64,000 bases of DNA from Streptomyces coacervatus (GCF_029223485.1 NZ_JARHTP010000013.1:1-64000), one strand, 5' to 3'; shown: positions 40,808 through 50,140, counted from the stretch's first letter. Notes: generated by a model not told the origin, from the sequence alone. Numbers and translations: made by a program.

Positions 40808-42814
40808 TCAGGCCGGCTGCGCGTCCGGCAGCTCCACGAGCCACGGCAGCGCGCCCCGGTCGCTCGCGCCGAGCCGGACGTAGGCGCTGTAGAGGTGGTT
40901 GCCGACGGTGCGGATGGACAGCGTCAGCTGTTCCGCGATCTGCCGGTTGCTCAGACCCGCGGCCGCGAGGGTGACGATCTGCCGCTGGCGGGCGGTCAGT
41001 TCGCCGAACACCAGGCCGGACAGGGCCGGGGTGCGGGCGCCCTGGCAGCGGCGGGCCAGGGCGACGGCACGCGTGCGTGAGGTGCGTGCGGCGCGCGCGT
41101 CGCGGTGCGCTCGTACGGCCTGCGCGTGCGCCTCGGCCGCGAACAGCAGAAACCCGCGCCCCTCCAAGGCCTCCGCGGCCCGATCCAGGGCCGCACCGTC
41201 CCCACGGGCCAGAGCCCCGGCGTGCTGGGCGAACACACCGTCGGCCGGGAGGCGCTCGGCGACCTTCTCCGGGGCTCCGAGTCGTACGGCGTCGTAGAGG
41301 GCGAACACGGTGTCGGCACCGGCGATTTCGGCCGTCGGCACGCCCATACGGTCACTGTCGGCGCCGAATTCCGCAGCCATACGGTCGCTGCCCTCGCCGT
41401 ACCTCTGCACCATGCCGTCGGTGACGTCGCCGATCGCCGCCAGCGCCCCGTCGACGTCCCCGCGGGCCGCGACCAGCCACGCGGACTGCTCGTCGAGGTC
41501 CGGGCACCCCGCCATGGCCTCCTGCGCGGTCGCCGCATCCCCCGACTGGGCGGCGGCCAGGGCGAGTTCGGTGCGGCAGGGCGCGTCGTCGGGAGCACCC
41601 CGCAGTCCTTCCCTCGCCCAGGCCGCCGCCTCCCGCAGCTCCCCCCGCAGCCGCGAGAACCGCGCGCGTACGGCCGCGTACCCGGCCGGTAGCGGTGCGC
41701 CCTCCTGGGCGAGCCACTCCCCCACGGGCGTCGGCAGCGACCGTACGTCCGCCTGCTCGATCCGGCGGGTCAGCGCGGCCGACTCGGCGGCAAGGGCCGC
41801 CTCGCACTGGGCCGGTGTGCGGGCCAGCCGCCTCGCCCGGAGCCTGCCGGCCGCGGCGCGCAGCACCGGGCCGTGCAGGGGGTGGGAGAGGCGGACGGTG
41901 CCCTGGTCGTCCCGATCGCCCTGAGCGCCCTGGTCGCCCTGGTCGTCGATGCGGATGAGGGCGTCGGCCTCCAGATTTTCGAGGATCCGCAGGTCGAAGT
42001 CGTCCAGGTGCAGAGGCAGGGGCTCTGCGAAGGCGAGGCGTTCGAGGGTCCTGCGCTCGTCGGGGCCGGGGCGTTCGAGGAGCTGGGCGGTGCGTTCGCG
42101 GACGGTCGCCGTCACCGGCACCGGGCCCCGCCACGCCCATTCGTCCGTGTCCGGGAGGAGGCGGGTCAGGAGGCCGCGCTCGCGCACCGCGTCCACCAGT
42201 TCGCGCAGCAGCCTGAGGTCGCCCAGGCACAGGTGGTGGAGGCGGTTCAGGGTGAGCGGCTCAAGGCTGCCGCCGACGCCCGCCGCCAGGAGCTGCTCGG
42301 TGTCCTCGCGGGGCAGCGGTTCCAGGGCGAGGCGCGGCAGCAGTTCCCCGGTCCACAGGCGTGAGATCGCGCCGGGGTGCGGGCCGCAGTCCGCGGCGAC
42401 GACGACCAGGCGGGTCCGGCCGTGCACGGCCAGCTGGTGCACGAGGGCGGCGGAGGCGTCGTCGAGCAGGTGTGCGTCGTCGACCACCAGCAGCCGCACC
42501 CCGGACAGGAGCTGGACCGCCCGGTGCAGGGAGACCGCCTCGGGCAGCAGGTGGGCGAACGCGGCGAAGGGGAGGTGCCGGGTCTCGGGCGTCCCGGCCG
42601 CCCGGGCCCGGTCGCTGCCCCGCACGGCCTCGGTGACCAGCCGGGTCTTGCCGCAGCCGACCGGGCCGGTGACCACGATGCCGTGGTGGCCGGCGGTCAG
42701 GGACCTGCGGATCAGCTCGAGCTCGCCCTCACGTCCGGTGAACTGCCAGGGCAGCTCAAGGGTCTTCGCGTCGCGTTCGAAAGTCGTCACGGGAGTATGA
42801 GCGCGAGTACTCAC
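40808..42814 (-). CDS. LuxR-family regulator with N-terminal ATPase domain (LAL-like)
   Basis: A 668-aa regulator: P-loop G-P-V-G-C-G-K-T near residue 50, Walker B L-L-V-V-D-D-A-H near 111, a long helical middle and a C-terminal LuxR HTH (L-T-A-R-Q-R-Q-I-V-T-L-A-A-A-G-L-S-N-R-Q-I-A-E-Q-L). It is shorter than typical ~900-aa LAL proteins, mainly in the helical repeat part. The start is GTG at 42814. It is divergent (71 bp) from the astacin-like protease gene and is its likely regulator. Confidence 0.85.
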   Translation of the reverse strand: MSTRAHTPVTTFERDAKTLELPWQFTGREGELELIRRSLTAGHHGIVVTGPVGCGKTRLVTEAVRGSDRARAAGTPETRHLPFAAFAHLLPEAVSLHRAVQLLSGVRLLVVDDAHLLDDASAALVHQLAVHGRTRLVVVAADCGPHPGAISRLWTGELLPRLALEPLPREDTEQLLAAGVGGSLEPLTLNRLHHLCLGDLRLLRELVDAVRERGLLTRLLPDTDEWAWRGPVPVTATVRERTAQLLERPGPDERRTLERLAFAEPLPLHLDDFDLRILENLEADALIRIDDQGDQGAQGDRDDQGTVRLSHPLHGPVLRAAAGRLRARRLARTPAQCEAALAAESAALTRRIEQADVRSLPTPVGEWLAQEGAPLPAGYAAVRARFSRLRGELREAAAWAREGLRGAPDDAPCRTELALAAAQSGDAATAQEAMAGCPDLDEQSAWLVAARGDVDGALAAIGDVTDGMVQRYGEGSDRMAAEFGADSDRMGVPTAEIAGADTVFALYDAVRLGAPEKVAERLPADGVFAQHAGALARGDGAALDRAAEALEGRGFLLFAAEAHAQAVRAHRDARAARTSRTRAVALARRCQGARTPALSGLVFGELTARQRQIVTLAAAGLSNRQIAEQLTLSIRTVGNHLYSAYVRLGASDRGALPWLVELPDAQPA

Positions 42815-42885
42815 TCCTGATACAGGGTGACTTGAGTAGCCCCCGACTCAGGCGCCTGTGACCCTGCCCACGGCAACCTGTGCGC

Positions 42886-43971
42886 ATGACCGGACGCTAC
42901 TGCTCCCTCGCGCAGCAGTCGGCCCCCGCTTTCACACCGGGGCTGACCGCCGAGCGGCGCAGTGCGCTCATCGCCGGACGCCCGATGTGGGTCAACGGCA
43001 CGGTGCTGCACTACTGCTTCTTCGAGGGCGACAGCGACGGATCGGTCATCTCCGTACCGGGAACCGGGCAGTCCCGCCGGGTGTCGTGGGTCGGCGCCAA
43101 GGAGCAGCGGGACGTGGTGCGCGAGTGCTTCCAGGAGTGGCAGGACCTCGGCATCGGCGTGTCCTTCGTCGAGGTCGGCGACCGCTCGGAGGCCGAACTG
43201 CGGATCGGCTTCCAGCTCGGCGACGGCTCCTGGTCGACCGTGGGCAAGGACTGTCTCCAGGTCGGACAGCACGAACGCACCATGAACTTCGGCTGGGACC
43301 TGACCGCGCCCGGGGAGCGCGGGACGGCCCTGCACGAGATCGGGCACGCGCTCGGCATGCTGCACGAGCACCAGAGCCCGTTCGCGGGCATCCACTGGGA
43401 CGACGAGGCCGTCTACGCCGATCTGGCGGGCCCGCCGAACTTCTGGAGCCGGGACAGGACGTTCTTCAACATCCTGCGCAAGCTCGACCCGGACGAGGTG
43501 AACGGCTCGGTCTGGGATCCGCAGTCGATCATGGAGTATCCGTTCTCGGGCGGGCTGATCCTGGAACCTGAGCAGTTCCGCGGGGGCCTGAACCCGCCCG
43601 GTACGCTCTCGCCGGCCGACAAGGAGTTCGTGCTGCGCTGGTACCCGCCGGCCGACGTCCCACGGCCACCGGCGCTGGTGCCCTTCCGCTCCGCGCCACT
43701 CGGCCTCGGGCCCGGCGAGCAGGCCGACTTCACCCTCGACCCGCCGGAGACCCGCGACTACACCATCAGCACCTTCGGCGCGAGCGACTCCGTCGTCGTG
43801 GCCTTCGAGGAGCGGAACGGGGAGCCCCGCTACCTCGCCGGCCGGGACGACGGAGGAACACCGCACAACGGCACCATCAAGGCCCGGCTCGTCAAGGGCC
43901 GCCGCTACTTCGTCCGAGTACGTCTGTACTCCGCGTGGGGTCCGGGGGAGACAGCGGTCATGTGCTGGTGA
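42886..43971 (+). CDS. Astacin/matrixin-like zinc metalloprotease without signal peptide
   Basis: A 361-aa protein with the extended zinc motif H-E-I-G-H-A-L-G-M-L-H-E-H (His150, Glu151, His154, His160) and a Met-turn S-I-M-E-Y-P-F, which define the metzincin class and fit astacin (M12A)-type proteases. Residues ~260-361 form a beta-rich extension similar to PPC domains. There is no signal peptide, so it may act in the cytoplasm or leave the cell by another route. The ATG at 42886 (GTG two codons upstream is possible) has no ribosome site. Divergent from the LuxR-type regulator and followed by a 15-bp hairpin. Confidence 0.85.
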   Translation: MTGRYCSLAQQSAPAFTPGLTAERRSALIAGRPMWVNGTVLHYCFFEGDSDGSVISVPGTGQSRRVSWVGAKEQRDVVRECFQEWQDLGIGVSFVEVGDRSEAELRIGFQLGDGSWSTVGKDCLQVGQHERTMNFGWDLTAPGERGTALHEIGHALGMLHEHQSPFAGIHWDDEAVYADLAGPPNFWSRDRTFFNILRKLDPDEVNGSVWDPQSIMEYPFSGGLILEPEQFRGGLNPPGTLSPADKEFVLRWYPPADVPRPPALVPFRSAPLGLGPGEQADFTLDPPETRDYTISTFGASDSVVVAFEERNGEPRYLAGRDDGGTPHNGTIKARLVKGRRYFVRVRLYSAWGPGETAVMCW

Positions 43972-44024
43972 CAGCACAGTCCGCCCACGCGGTCGGCTGG
44001 ACCACAGTCCGGCGCCGGGGGAAC

Positions 44025-44070
44025 GGTCGGGGACACATCACCTTCGGGGGAGGGAGATGTGTCCCCGACC
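44025..44070 (+). terminator. Strong hairpin after the metalloprotease gene
   Basis: GGTCGGGGACACATC and GATGTGTCCCCGACC form a perfect 15-bp stem with a 16-nt purine-rich loop, 53 bp past the stop. It is probably a terminator. Confidence 0.75.
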
Positions 44071-44156
44071 CGTGTTCCCATCTCGCGAACAGGCAGGCCG
44101 ACAGCGGGACATGAGCGTTTGCTGCGGCCACGGACCACCACCCGCGGACGGCGACC

Positions 44157-44318
44157 TCAGCCGCCCGACTCAAGTGGCCGCGCAGGGTCCTTGGACCATT
44201 CTTCAAGCGAACCGTCGTAGAGCGACACGTCCTTGCGGCCGAGCAGGGTGAGTACCAGTGCCGTGCCGGCCGCCGAGATGCCGCCGCCGCAGTACAGGAC
44301 GACCGGCGGCGAGTCGGC
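44157..44318 (-). pseudogene. C-terminal remnant of a rhodanese/sulfurtransferase
   Basis: Reading the minus strand, a frame ending at the TGA at 44157-44159 encodes P-V-V-L-Y-C-G-G-G-I-S-A-A-G-T-A-L-V-L and then D-V-S-L-Y-D-G-S-L-E-E-W-S. This is the active-site Cys loop and C-terminal helix of thiosulfate sulfurtransferases. Upstream (above ~44318) the similarity stops and there is no start codon. About 80 % of the gene is missing. Confidence 0.7.
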
Positions 44319-44571
44319 GTTACCTGTACGCGGCGGACGAGCTGCGCCCCGGCTACCCGGTACGCGAGAAGGACGCCGTCGCCCTCCTCGACGGCTACCA
44401 GGCCATCCGTCCCCTCACACCCGTCGAGTCGACCGCGCTCCCCGCGCTACTGCCGCTGGTGCACGCCGAGTTCGCGCTGTCGGAGCTCGGCTATGTCCAC
44501 GGCGTCACACGGTCGGCCGAGAACACCCGGCTGGCCTACGAGTACTACGCGGGCCACGCCGAGTGGGGCGG
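44315..44571 (+). pseudogene. C-terminal remnant of an aminoglycoside phosphotransferase-family gene
   Basis: The plus-strand frame reads L-R-P-G-Y-P-V-R-E-K-D-A-V-A-L-L-D-G-Y-Q then E-F-A-L-S-E-L-G-Y-V-H-G-V-T-R-S-A-E-N, typical of the end of APH-type kinase proteins. It begins abruptly at ~44315, where the rhodanese fragment ends, and loses similarity at ~44571. There is no start codon or catalytic domain. Confidence 0.6.
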
Positions 44572-44720
44572 GGGTGTCCTGCGCAGAGGTCGAGGTGGCG
44601 TGCTCCGATCCGGCCCAGCACCGGCTGCGCGTGACCTCCCGGTCGGTGGACATCCCGGATCTGCCCCTGCCGGACGGGGAGCAGTCTGCTCGAAGCCGTG
44701 ATGTCAGTGGCGGCCGATAA
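44570..44720 (+). pseudogene. C-terminal remnant of an AAA/shikimate kinase-like ATPase gene
   Basis: In another plus frame, C-A-E-V-E-V-A-C-S-D-P-A-Q-H-R-L-R-V then S-R-S-V-D-I-P-D-L matches the C-terminal part of small AAA-type P-loop kinases. No P-loop or start is present; the frame ends at TAA 44718-44720. It adjoins the phosphotransferase remnant directly. Confidence 0.5.
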
Positions 44721-44729
44721 CTTCGAGGC

Positions 44730-45104
44730 ATGAGTGCAATTGGATACGTCATCGGGGAGAGCCTGCGGCCCGGCGCTGTCTTCCAGCCCCAGGGGCTGCG
44801 TCTGTGCAAGGTCAGCCGGATCGACGTCTCGGCGAGTGCGAGCGCTGCGCAGCCCGGGTTGTGGACCCTTGTCGAGTGGGAGGCCGACAGCGACGACGTG
44901 GGCGGGCTCGCGCAGGCGCTCGCCGATGTGCTGGAGCCGGACAACGGGTGGTACGCCGACTTCACCGCCGGGGACGAGCGCGTGGTCGTCTTTGCCGGGA
45001 AGGTGTTCCGGTATCGGCGGGGCGACGAGCCGGGGCGTGCCGAAGCGATTGCGTACGGGCGGTCGGTGGGGACCCCCGAGCATCAGCTCGACTGGAAGGA
45101 GTGA
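44730..45104 (+). CDS. Hypothetical protein, 124 aa
   Basis: A soluble, acidic protein beginning MSAIGYVIGESLRPG, with strands F-Q-P-Q-G-L-R-L-C-K-V-S-R-I-D and L-W-T-L-V-E-W-E-A-D and a C-terminal F-A-G-K-V-F-R-Y-R-R-G-D. It looks like a single small alpha/beta domain. The ribosome site (GAGG) is very close to the ATG. It directly follows the gene remnants. No family is recognised. Confidence 0.65.
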   Translation: MSAIGYVIGESLRPGAVFQPQGLRLCKVSRIDVSASASAAQPGLWTLVEWEADSDDVGGLAQALADVLEPDNGWYADFTAGDERVVVFAGKVFRYRRGDEPGRAEAIAYGRSVGTPEHQLDWKE

Positions 45105-45289
45105 GCTTGGTGCTCGGGGGTCCCCGCGCATGGCCTGCGCCTGCGGCATCCGATGTTTCGGCGTGGTTTCCGGTGCAGTAAAGCGCCGGGGCGATGGTCA
45201 AGACTTGTGCATGAACGCTTGTGCGGTTGTGCGGCGGCGCAGATCATTGGCCGGATCACACCCATACCCCGAGCACGCAGGAGCTCCCG

Positions 45290-46807
45290 GTGACCGTTGG
45301 CCAAATAGTGTCCGAGCCGGCAACGGCCCAGACGGAGCGGCAGAAGCTGCGCAAGCACTTCGGCCGCTTCGACATTCTCTTCTTCCTCCTGTGCACGATC
45401 GTCGGCGTGGACACCATCGGCACGGTGGCCTCGTCCGGTGCCGAGGCGTTCACCTGGCTCATCGTGCTGGCCGTCGTGTTCTTCGTGCCGTCCGCGCTGC
45501 TGACCGCCGAGCTCGGGGCCGCGTTCCCCGACGAGGGCGGTCCCTACATCTGGACCAGCCGGGCCTTCGGACGTCTCGCGGGCGCCGTCAACAACTTCCT
45601 CTACTGGATCACCAATCCGGTGTGGCTGGGCGGCACCCTCTCCGTCTCCGCCGTCACGGCCTTCACCACCTTCTTCAACGACGGCAAGGACCTGAGCACC
45701 CCGGCCTTCTACGTCTTCACCCTGGTGTTCGTCTGGGTGGGCGTGCTCGCGGCGATCCTCTCCTTCGACGTCGGCAAGTGGATTCCCACCATCGGTGCCT
45801 GGAGCCGTTTCGTCCTGCTCGGCCTGTTCACCGTCACCGTGGTGATCTACGGCATCAAGCACGGCCTGCACGGCTTCGGGTTGGGCGACTTCTCCCCGAC
45901 GTACGCGGGATTCGTCGGCCTGGTGCCGGTCCTGATGTTCAACTACGTCGGCTTCGAACTGCCCAACACAGCCGGCGAGGAGATGACCGACGCGCAGAAG
46001 GACGTGCCCTTCGCCATCTTCCGCAGCGCCGGCCTCGCCGTTGCGCTGTACGCGCTGCCGATCCTCGGCATCCTGCTCGTCCTGCCGGTCAAGGCCATCA
46101 CCGGCCTCGGCGGATTCATCGACGCGATCCGGCAGGTCTTCACCGTGTACGGCGGCCATGTCGCCTCCGACGGCACCGCCACGCTCAGCGGCGCCGGCAG
46201 CCTGCTCGGGGACCTCGCGGCGATCATGTTCATCCTCACGGTGCTGTCCTCCGGCGTCACCTGGGTGATGGGCTCCGACCGCGCCCTCGCCGTCTCCGGC
46301 TACGACGGCGCCGCGCCCCGCTTCCTCGGCGTCATCTCCAGCCGGTTCGGTACCCCGGTACGGGTCAACATCCTCAGCGGCCTGGTCTCCACCCTCGTCC
46401 TGGTCCTGGCCCACGAACTGACCAACGGCAGCGCGGCCAAGCTCTTCGGCGCCGTCCTCGGCCTCGCCGTCTCCACCACCCTCGTCAGCTACCTGGGCAT
46501 CTTCCCGGCGCTCGCGGTACTGCGCCGCAAGGCCCCGGACGTCCCCCGCCCGTACAAGGCACCCGCTCCCCTCGCCATCAGCATCGTCCTCACCGTACTC
46601 ATCCTGTTCGCGACCCTGCAGCTCGTCGCCCCCGGCGCCGGCGACCACTGGTTCGGCTCCGACTACGCGCCGGACGGCTGGAGTCACGCCGAGCGCGGAA
46701 AGTACCTGCTGACGGAGGCCGTCCCGCTCGTCGGGTTCATGCTCCTCGGCGTGCTCTTCTGGGCACTGGGCAGGCCGACCCGCGCTTCGCTCGCCGCCGA
46801 GAAATGA
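45290..46807 (+). CDS. APC-superfamily amino acid permease
   Basis: A 505-aa permease with about 12 membrane segments. F-F-L-L-C-T-I-V-G-V-D-T-I-G-T-V-A-S near residue 35 and P-D-E-G-G-P-Y-I-W are typical of glutamate:GABA antiporter-like or YjeM-type APC proteins. GTG at 45290 behind AGGAG. Three TTGTGC repeats lie 60-85 bp upstream and might belong to the promoter. Substrate unknown; probably an amino acid. Confidence 0.87.
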   Translation: MTVGQIVSEPATAQTERQKLRKHFGRFDILFFLLCTIVGVDTIGTVASSGAEAFTWLIVLAVVFFVPSALLTAELGAAFPDEGGPYIWTSRAFGRLAGAVNNFLYWITNPVWLGGTLSVSAVTAFTTFFNDGKDLSTPAFYVFTLVFVWVGVLAAILSFDVGKWIPTIGAWSRFVLLGLFTVTVVIYGIKHGLHGFGLGDFSPTYAGFVGLVPVLMFNYVGFELPNTAGEEMTDAQKDVPFAIFRSAGLAVALYALPILGILLVLPVKAITGLGGFIDAIRQVFTVYGGHVASDGTATLSGAGSLLGDLAAIMFILTVLSSGVTWVMGSDRALAVSGYDGAAPRFLGVISSRFGTPVRVNILSGLVSTLVLVLAHELTNGSAAKLFGAVLGLAVSTTLVSYLGIFPALAVLRRKAPDVPRPYKAPAPLAISIVLTVLILFATLQLVAPGAGDHWFGSDYAPDGWSHAERGKYLLTEAVPLVGFMLLGVLFWALGRPTRASLAAEK

Positions 46808-46910
46808 CCTGATCCGCTCCCCGGCCGGTGGCGCCGCACACCGCCGCAACGCGCCCAACTCTCCTAGGATGACTGGGAATTGATCATCCCGAGTTGTGTG
46901 CGAGGTGGTT

Positions 46911-48383
46911 GTGCCCATGCCCCAGACACCGTCACGACGTGCCCTGCTGCGCGGACTCACGGCCTCCGGCGCGGCGGTGGTCGGGTTCGACCCCGCCGCC
47001 CGGAGCTGGGCCGTGACCGGGACCGGCCCGCACCTCGCGGAGATCCCCGCGCTGGACGGGACGCTCGTCATGGACGAGGCATCTCTCGCCGCAGCCTCCG
47101 ACGACTACGGCCACATCGTGCACCGCCGTCCCCTCGCCGTCCTGCGTCCGGGCTCGGTCCATGACGTCGTCGCCATGGTCCGCTTCTGCAACACGCACCG
47201 CCTGACGGTCGCGCCGCGCGGCCAGGGACATGCCACCAACGGCCAGGCGCAGGTCGCGGGCGGCCTGGTCGTCGAGACCGCCACCCTCGCGGACATCGGA
47301 ACCCTGGACCCGGGCAGTACGACCGTCACGGTCGGCGCGGGCGCCCGATGGAGCGAGGTGGCCAAGGCCACGATCGTCCACGGCCTCACACCGCCCGTCT
47401 TCACCGACTACCTGGAACTCTCCGTCGGCGGCACCCTGTCCGTGGGCGGTCTGGGCGGCCAGACGCACCGGCACGGCGCCCAGGTCGACAACGTCGGCGA
47501 ACTCCAAGTCGTCACCGGAGCAGGCGAGTTCGTGCGCTGCTCCCGCACCCGCCATCCCGATCTCTTCCACGCCGTCCTGGCCGGTCTCGGCCAGTGCGCC
47601 GTCATCGTCGGCGCCACCCTCCGTCTCGTGCGCGCGCCGGAGACCGTACGGCACTATCTGCTGCCCTACGACGACCTGCGGACCTTTCTCGACGACCAGC
47701 GCACCCTCGTCCAGGAGGACCGATTCGACTACGTCGAGGGGCAGGTCTCGGCGGACGCCGACGGAGCCTTCCGCGCCTACACCCTGGAGGCCGTGGCCTA
47801 CGGCCCGCCCGTCGGCCCCGCACCGGACGACGCGGTCCTGCTGCGCGGCCTGCGCCACAACCCGTCCGGCGTCCAGCAGTCCGACCTCCCCTACTACGAC
47901 TTCCTCGACCGGATCGCCCCAGCCGTCGAAGCCCTGAAGGAGGCCGGCCTCTGGACGTACGCGCATCCCTGGCTCAACCTGCTGCTCCCCGGCAGCTCCA
48001 CGGCCGGCATCACGGGCGATGTACTGAACGCCCTCACTGCCGACGACCTGGGCCCCGGCGTCGTCCTCGTCTACCCGCTCCTGCGCGAGCGCCTCACCAC
48101 GCCCCTCCTGCGCACCCCCGACGATCCCGTGCCGTACCTCTTCGCCGTCCTGCACGCCACCCCGCCGGACGACACCGCCACGATCGACCGCCTTCTCGCC
48201 GCCAACCGCCAGGCCTACGAGGCCACCGCGGCGGCAGGCGGCACGCAGTACCCGGTCGGCAGCATCCCCTTCACCCACGCGGACTGGCGCACCCACTTCG
48301 GTCCGGCCTGGCCGGGGCTGGAGGCGGCGAAGCACAGGTACGACCCGTGCGGGATTCTGGTGCCTGGTCAGGGCCTCTTCTGA
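46911..48383 (+). CDS. Exported FAD-binding oxidase (cytokinin dehydrogenase/BBE-like)
   Basis: A ~490-aa vanillyl-alcohol-oxidase-fold flavoprotein with a twin-arginine signal (P-S-R-R-A-L-L-R-G-L). The FAD domain contains R-G-Q-G-H-A-T-N-G-Q near residue 105 (in some family members His here carries the flavin). G-G-T-L-S-V-G-G-L-G-G-Q-T-H-R-H-G near 180 and the C-terminal D-P-C-G-I-L-V-P-G-Q-G are further family features. The pattern is closest to cytokinin dehydrogenase-like oxidases. GTG at 46911 (GAGG 5 nt upstream) or ATG 46917. Substrate unknown; the enzyme acts outside the cytoplasm. Confidence 0.85.
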   Translation: MPMPQTPSRRALLRGLTASGAAVVGFDPAARSWAVTGTGPHLAEIPALDGTLVMDEASLAAASDDYGHIVHRRPLAVLRPGSVHDVVAMVRFCNTHRLTVAPRGQGHATNGQAQVAGGLVVETATLADIGTLDPGSTTVTVGAGARWSEVAKATIVHGLTPPVFTDYLELSVGGTLSVGGLGGQTHRHGAQVDNVGELQVVTGAGEFVRCSRTRHPDLFHAVLAGLGQCAVIVGATLRLVRAPETVRHYLLPYDDLRTFLDDQRTLVQEDRFDYVEGQVSADADGAFRAYTLEAVAYGPPVGPAPDDAVLLRGLRHNPSGVQQSDLPYYDFLDRIAPAVEALKEAGLWTYAHPWLNLLLPGSSTAGITGDVLNALTADDLGPGVVLVYPLLRERLTTPLLRTPDDPVPYLFAVLHATPPDDTATIDRLLAANRQAYEATAAAGGTQYPVGSIPFTHADWRTHFGPAWPGLEAAKHRYDPCGILVPGQGLF

Positions 48384-48434
48384 ACCCGGCGTCGACCGCC
48401 CGTTGACGGTGACGCCCGGCCGGTCCCGCGTGGC

Positions 48435-49412
48435 TCAGCGCGCCGGGCGCTGCTGCCGGATGCGCCGGGCGACCTCGCTGTTCTCGGTCTCCCACCATGG
48501 GCGTACGAGGTCGGGCGACTCCGCCTCGCCCTGCGTCGGCGCGGCGGGGACCAGTTCCGTCGCCAGGCGGCGGTCCAGCTCGGCGGTCGCCGCGCGTTCG
48601 GTGCGGGCCCACTGGACCAGGATGGCGAGCAGGAAGGGCAGGGCCACCAGCTCGGCGATGCCGATCATCGCGCCGCCGCCGAGCTGCTGGTCGTGCTGCA
48701 CGTCCGGCGACCAGGGCGGGGCATGGTGCAGATACCAGGCGCCGGCGATCAGCGTGCCGTGGGTCATGACCACGATGCCGGGGACGGCGTCGACGATCCC
48801 GTCGAGGAACACCAGCGCCGCCCGGACCGGATGGGTGCACCAGGCGGGCAGCGCCTCCTCGCGGGTGAGCACGGGCACCACGAACAGGCAGCCGGCGAGC
48901 AGCAGATGCAGATACATCAGCTGGTGCAGCCAGCCGTCGCGCAGCGCCGTGGCGAAGTACGGGGTGAAGTACACCGTCAGCTCGGTCGCCAGCACCAGGG
49001 CCGTGCTGACCAGCGGGAAGGTGAGCAGGCGCACCAGGCGCCCGGTCATCGCCCGCCGTACGCGCCCGGCGGCACGTTCGGGCAGGGCACGGACGGCCAG
49101 GCGCAGCGGGTCGCCCAGCGCAAGGCCGAGCGGAGCGACCAGGTCGAGCAGGATGTTCTGCACCGCGGCCGGCCAGAACAGCACGTGGTCGTAGACGGCG
49201 AGGGCCGACATGGTGGCCACGACGAGGGTGCCGAGGCCGAACACCGCGAAGGCGGCGATGCGGGATACGGGCCAGCGTTCGCCGCGGCGCCGAAGCCGCA
49301 GTACGCCCCAGCCGTACAGGGCACCCAGCAGCAGGACGAGCAGCAGCGCGGGCACGTCCGGTTCCCATGAGGACAGCAGCCGCCCCATGGTGAGTTCCGG
49401 CAGACTCGCCAT
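48435..49412 (-). CDS. CtaG-family cytochrome c oxidase assembly/copper protein
   Basis: A 325-aa membrane protein with about seven hydrophobic segments. Family signs are H-V-L-F-W-P-A-A-V-Q-N-I-L-L-D-L-V-A-P-L (usually H-M-x-Q-H-x-L), D-G-W-L-H-Q-L-M-Y-L-H-L-L-L-A-G-C-L-F and the terminal D-Q-Q-L-G-G-G-A-M. These resemble the caa3-type CtaG proteins linked to copper delivery. ATG at 49412 with GGGAG 8 nt upstream. Convergent with the FAD oxidase (51 bp). Exact function in Streptomyces is uncertain. Confidence 0.82.
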   Translation of the reverse strand: MASLPELTMGRLLSSWEPDVPALLLVLLLGALYGWGVLRLRRRGERWPVSRIAAFAVFGLGTLVVATMSALAVYDHVLFWPAAVQNILLDLVAPLGLALGDPLRLAVRALPERAAGRVRRAMTGRLVRLLTFPLVSTALVLATELTVYFTPYFATALRDGWLHQLMYLHLLLAGCLFVVPVLTREEALPAWCTHPVRAALVFLDGIVDAVPGIVVMTHGTLIAGAWYLHHAPPWSPDVQHDQQLGGGAMIGIAELVALPFLLAILVQWARTERAATAELDRRLATELVPAAPTQGEAESPDLVRPWWETENSEVARRIRQQRPAR

Positions 49413-49618
49413 CGCGCACTCCCTCCACGGCATGTGGGACACCGGACCGGACCGGACCCGGCCAGGCACTTTACGCCGCCCACGACCGGCCGGACCGCGA
49501 TGTGCACGGCGATCGCGGCCCGCCATACCGAGCTCATGCCGAACCCTTACCGAGGCCTCCGGACCGATCGTTTCCGGCCAGAGATCAGTTACGCTGGCCG
49601 CCGACCTCAGGGGGAGAC

Positions 49619-50137
49619 ATGTTCATGACTCGTCGGCTGCTGGCTGCCGGGGTGACGGCCGTCCTCATGGCCGGGCTCGGCGCATGCGGTGACGGAGGGA
49701 CCGACGCCACCACCGGGCACGGGAGCGTCGCCAAGGAGGCCCAGGCGAGCCCGGAGCGCGTCTCCGGGCTCCGGGACACCGTCCGCCACGTCTCCCGAAA
49801 GACCGTCGCCGGCACCCGGGCACACATGGTCAGGAAGTGCGCGTCCACCACCAGGCGGGTCCGGCACACGACGCGCTCGGGCACCGGCACCCGGAAGACG
49901 ACCCGCGTCTGGTACACCACCGAGCACTACCAGAGCTGCAAGAAGGTCCGTCAGGGCACGGAGAGCTACCGGCGGGTCGTCCGCGCGGAACGGTGGTGCG
50001 TGCGCCTGGACGACGTGAACCGCGACACGTCGCGGGACGACGTCTGGTACCGGGTCACCCGCCAGACCTACGACCAGGTTTCGGCAGCGGACAGGCACGC
50101 GCGCGTGGAGTTCATCCCGGCATCCACCGGCTGCTGA
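49619..50137 (+). CDS. Putative lipoprotein, Arg/Thr/Tyr-rich
   Basis: A 172-aa protein with a lipoprotein signal (M-T-R-R-L-L-A-A-G-V then lipobox G-L-G-A-C, Cys at ~23). The mature part is basic and rich in R-x-T and W-Y repeats, with four further Cys including the spaced Y-Q-S-C-K-K and R-W-C-V-R, probably forming disulfides on the cell surface. ATG at 49619 behind GGGGGAG. Convergent with the flavin monooxygenase gene (3 bp). No family recognised. Confidence 0.78.
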   Translation: MFMTRRLLAAGVTAVLMAGLGACGDGGTDATTGHGSVAKEAQASPERVSGLRDTVRHVSRKTVAGTRAHMVRKCASTTRRVRHTTRSGTGTRKTTRVWYTTEHYQSCKKVRQGTESYRRVVRAERWCVRLDDVNRDTSRDDVWYRVTRQTYDQVSAADRHARVEFIPASTGC

Positions 50138-50140
50138 ACC

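Noticed and set aside
44258..44701. Continuous 147-codon frame over the gene remnants
   Set aside because: Only the middle part resembles a known family; the first part is antisense to the rhodanese remnant and the last part is out of frame with the AAA-type remnant, so it is not one gene.
45205..45232. Three TTGTGC hexamers before the APC permease
   Set aside because: Spacing is irregular (14 and 8 bp) and the motif is short; not enough to call an operator.
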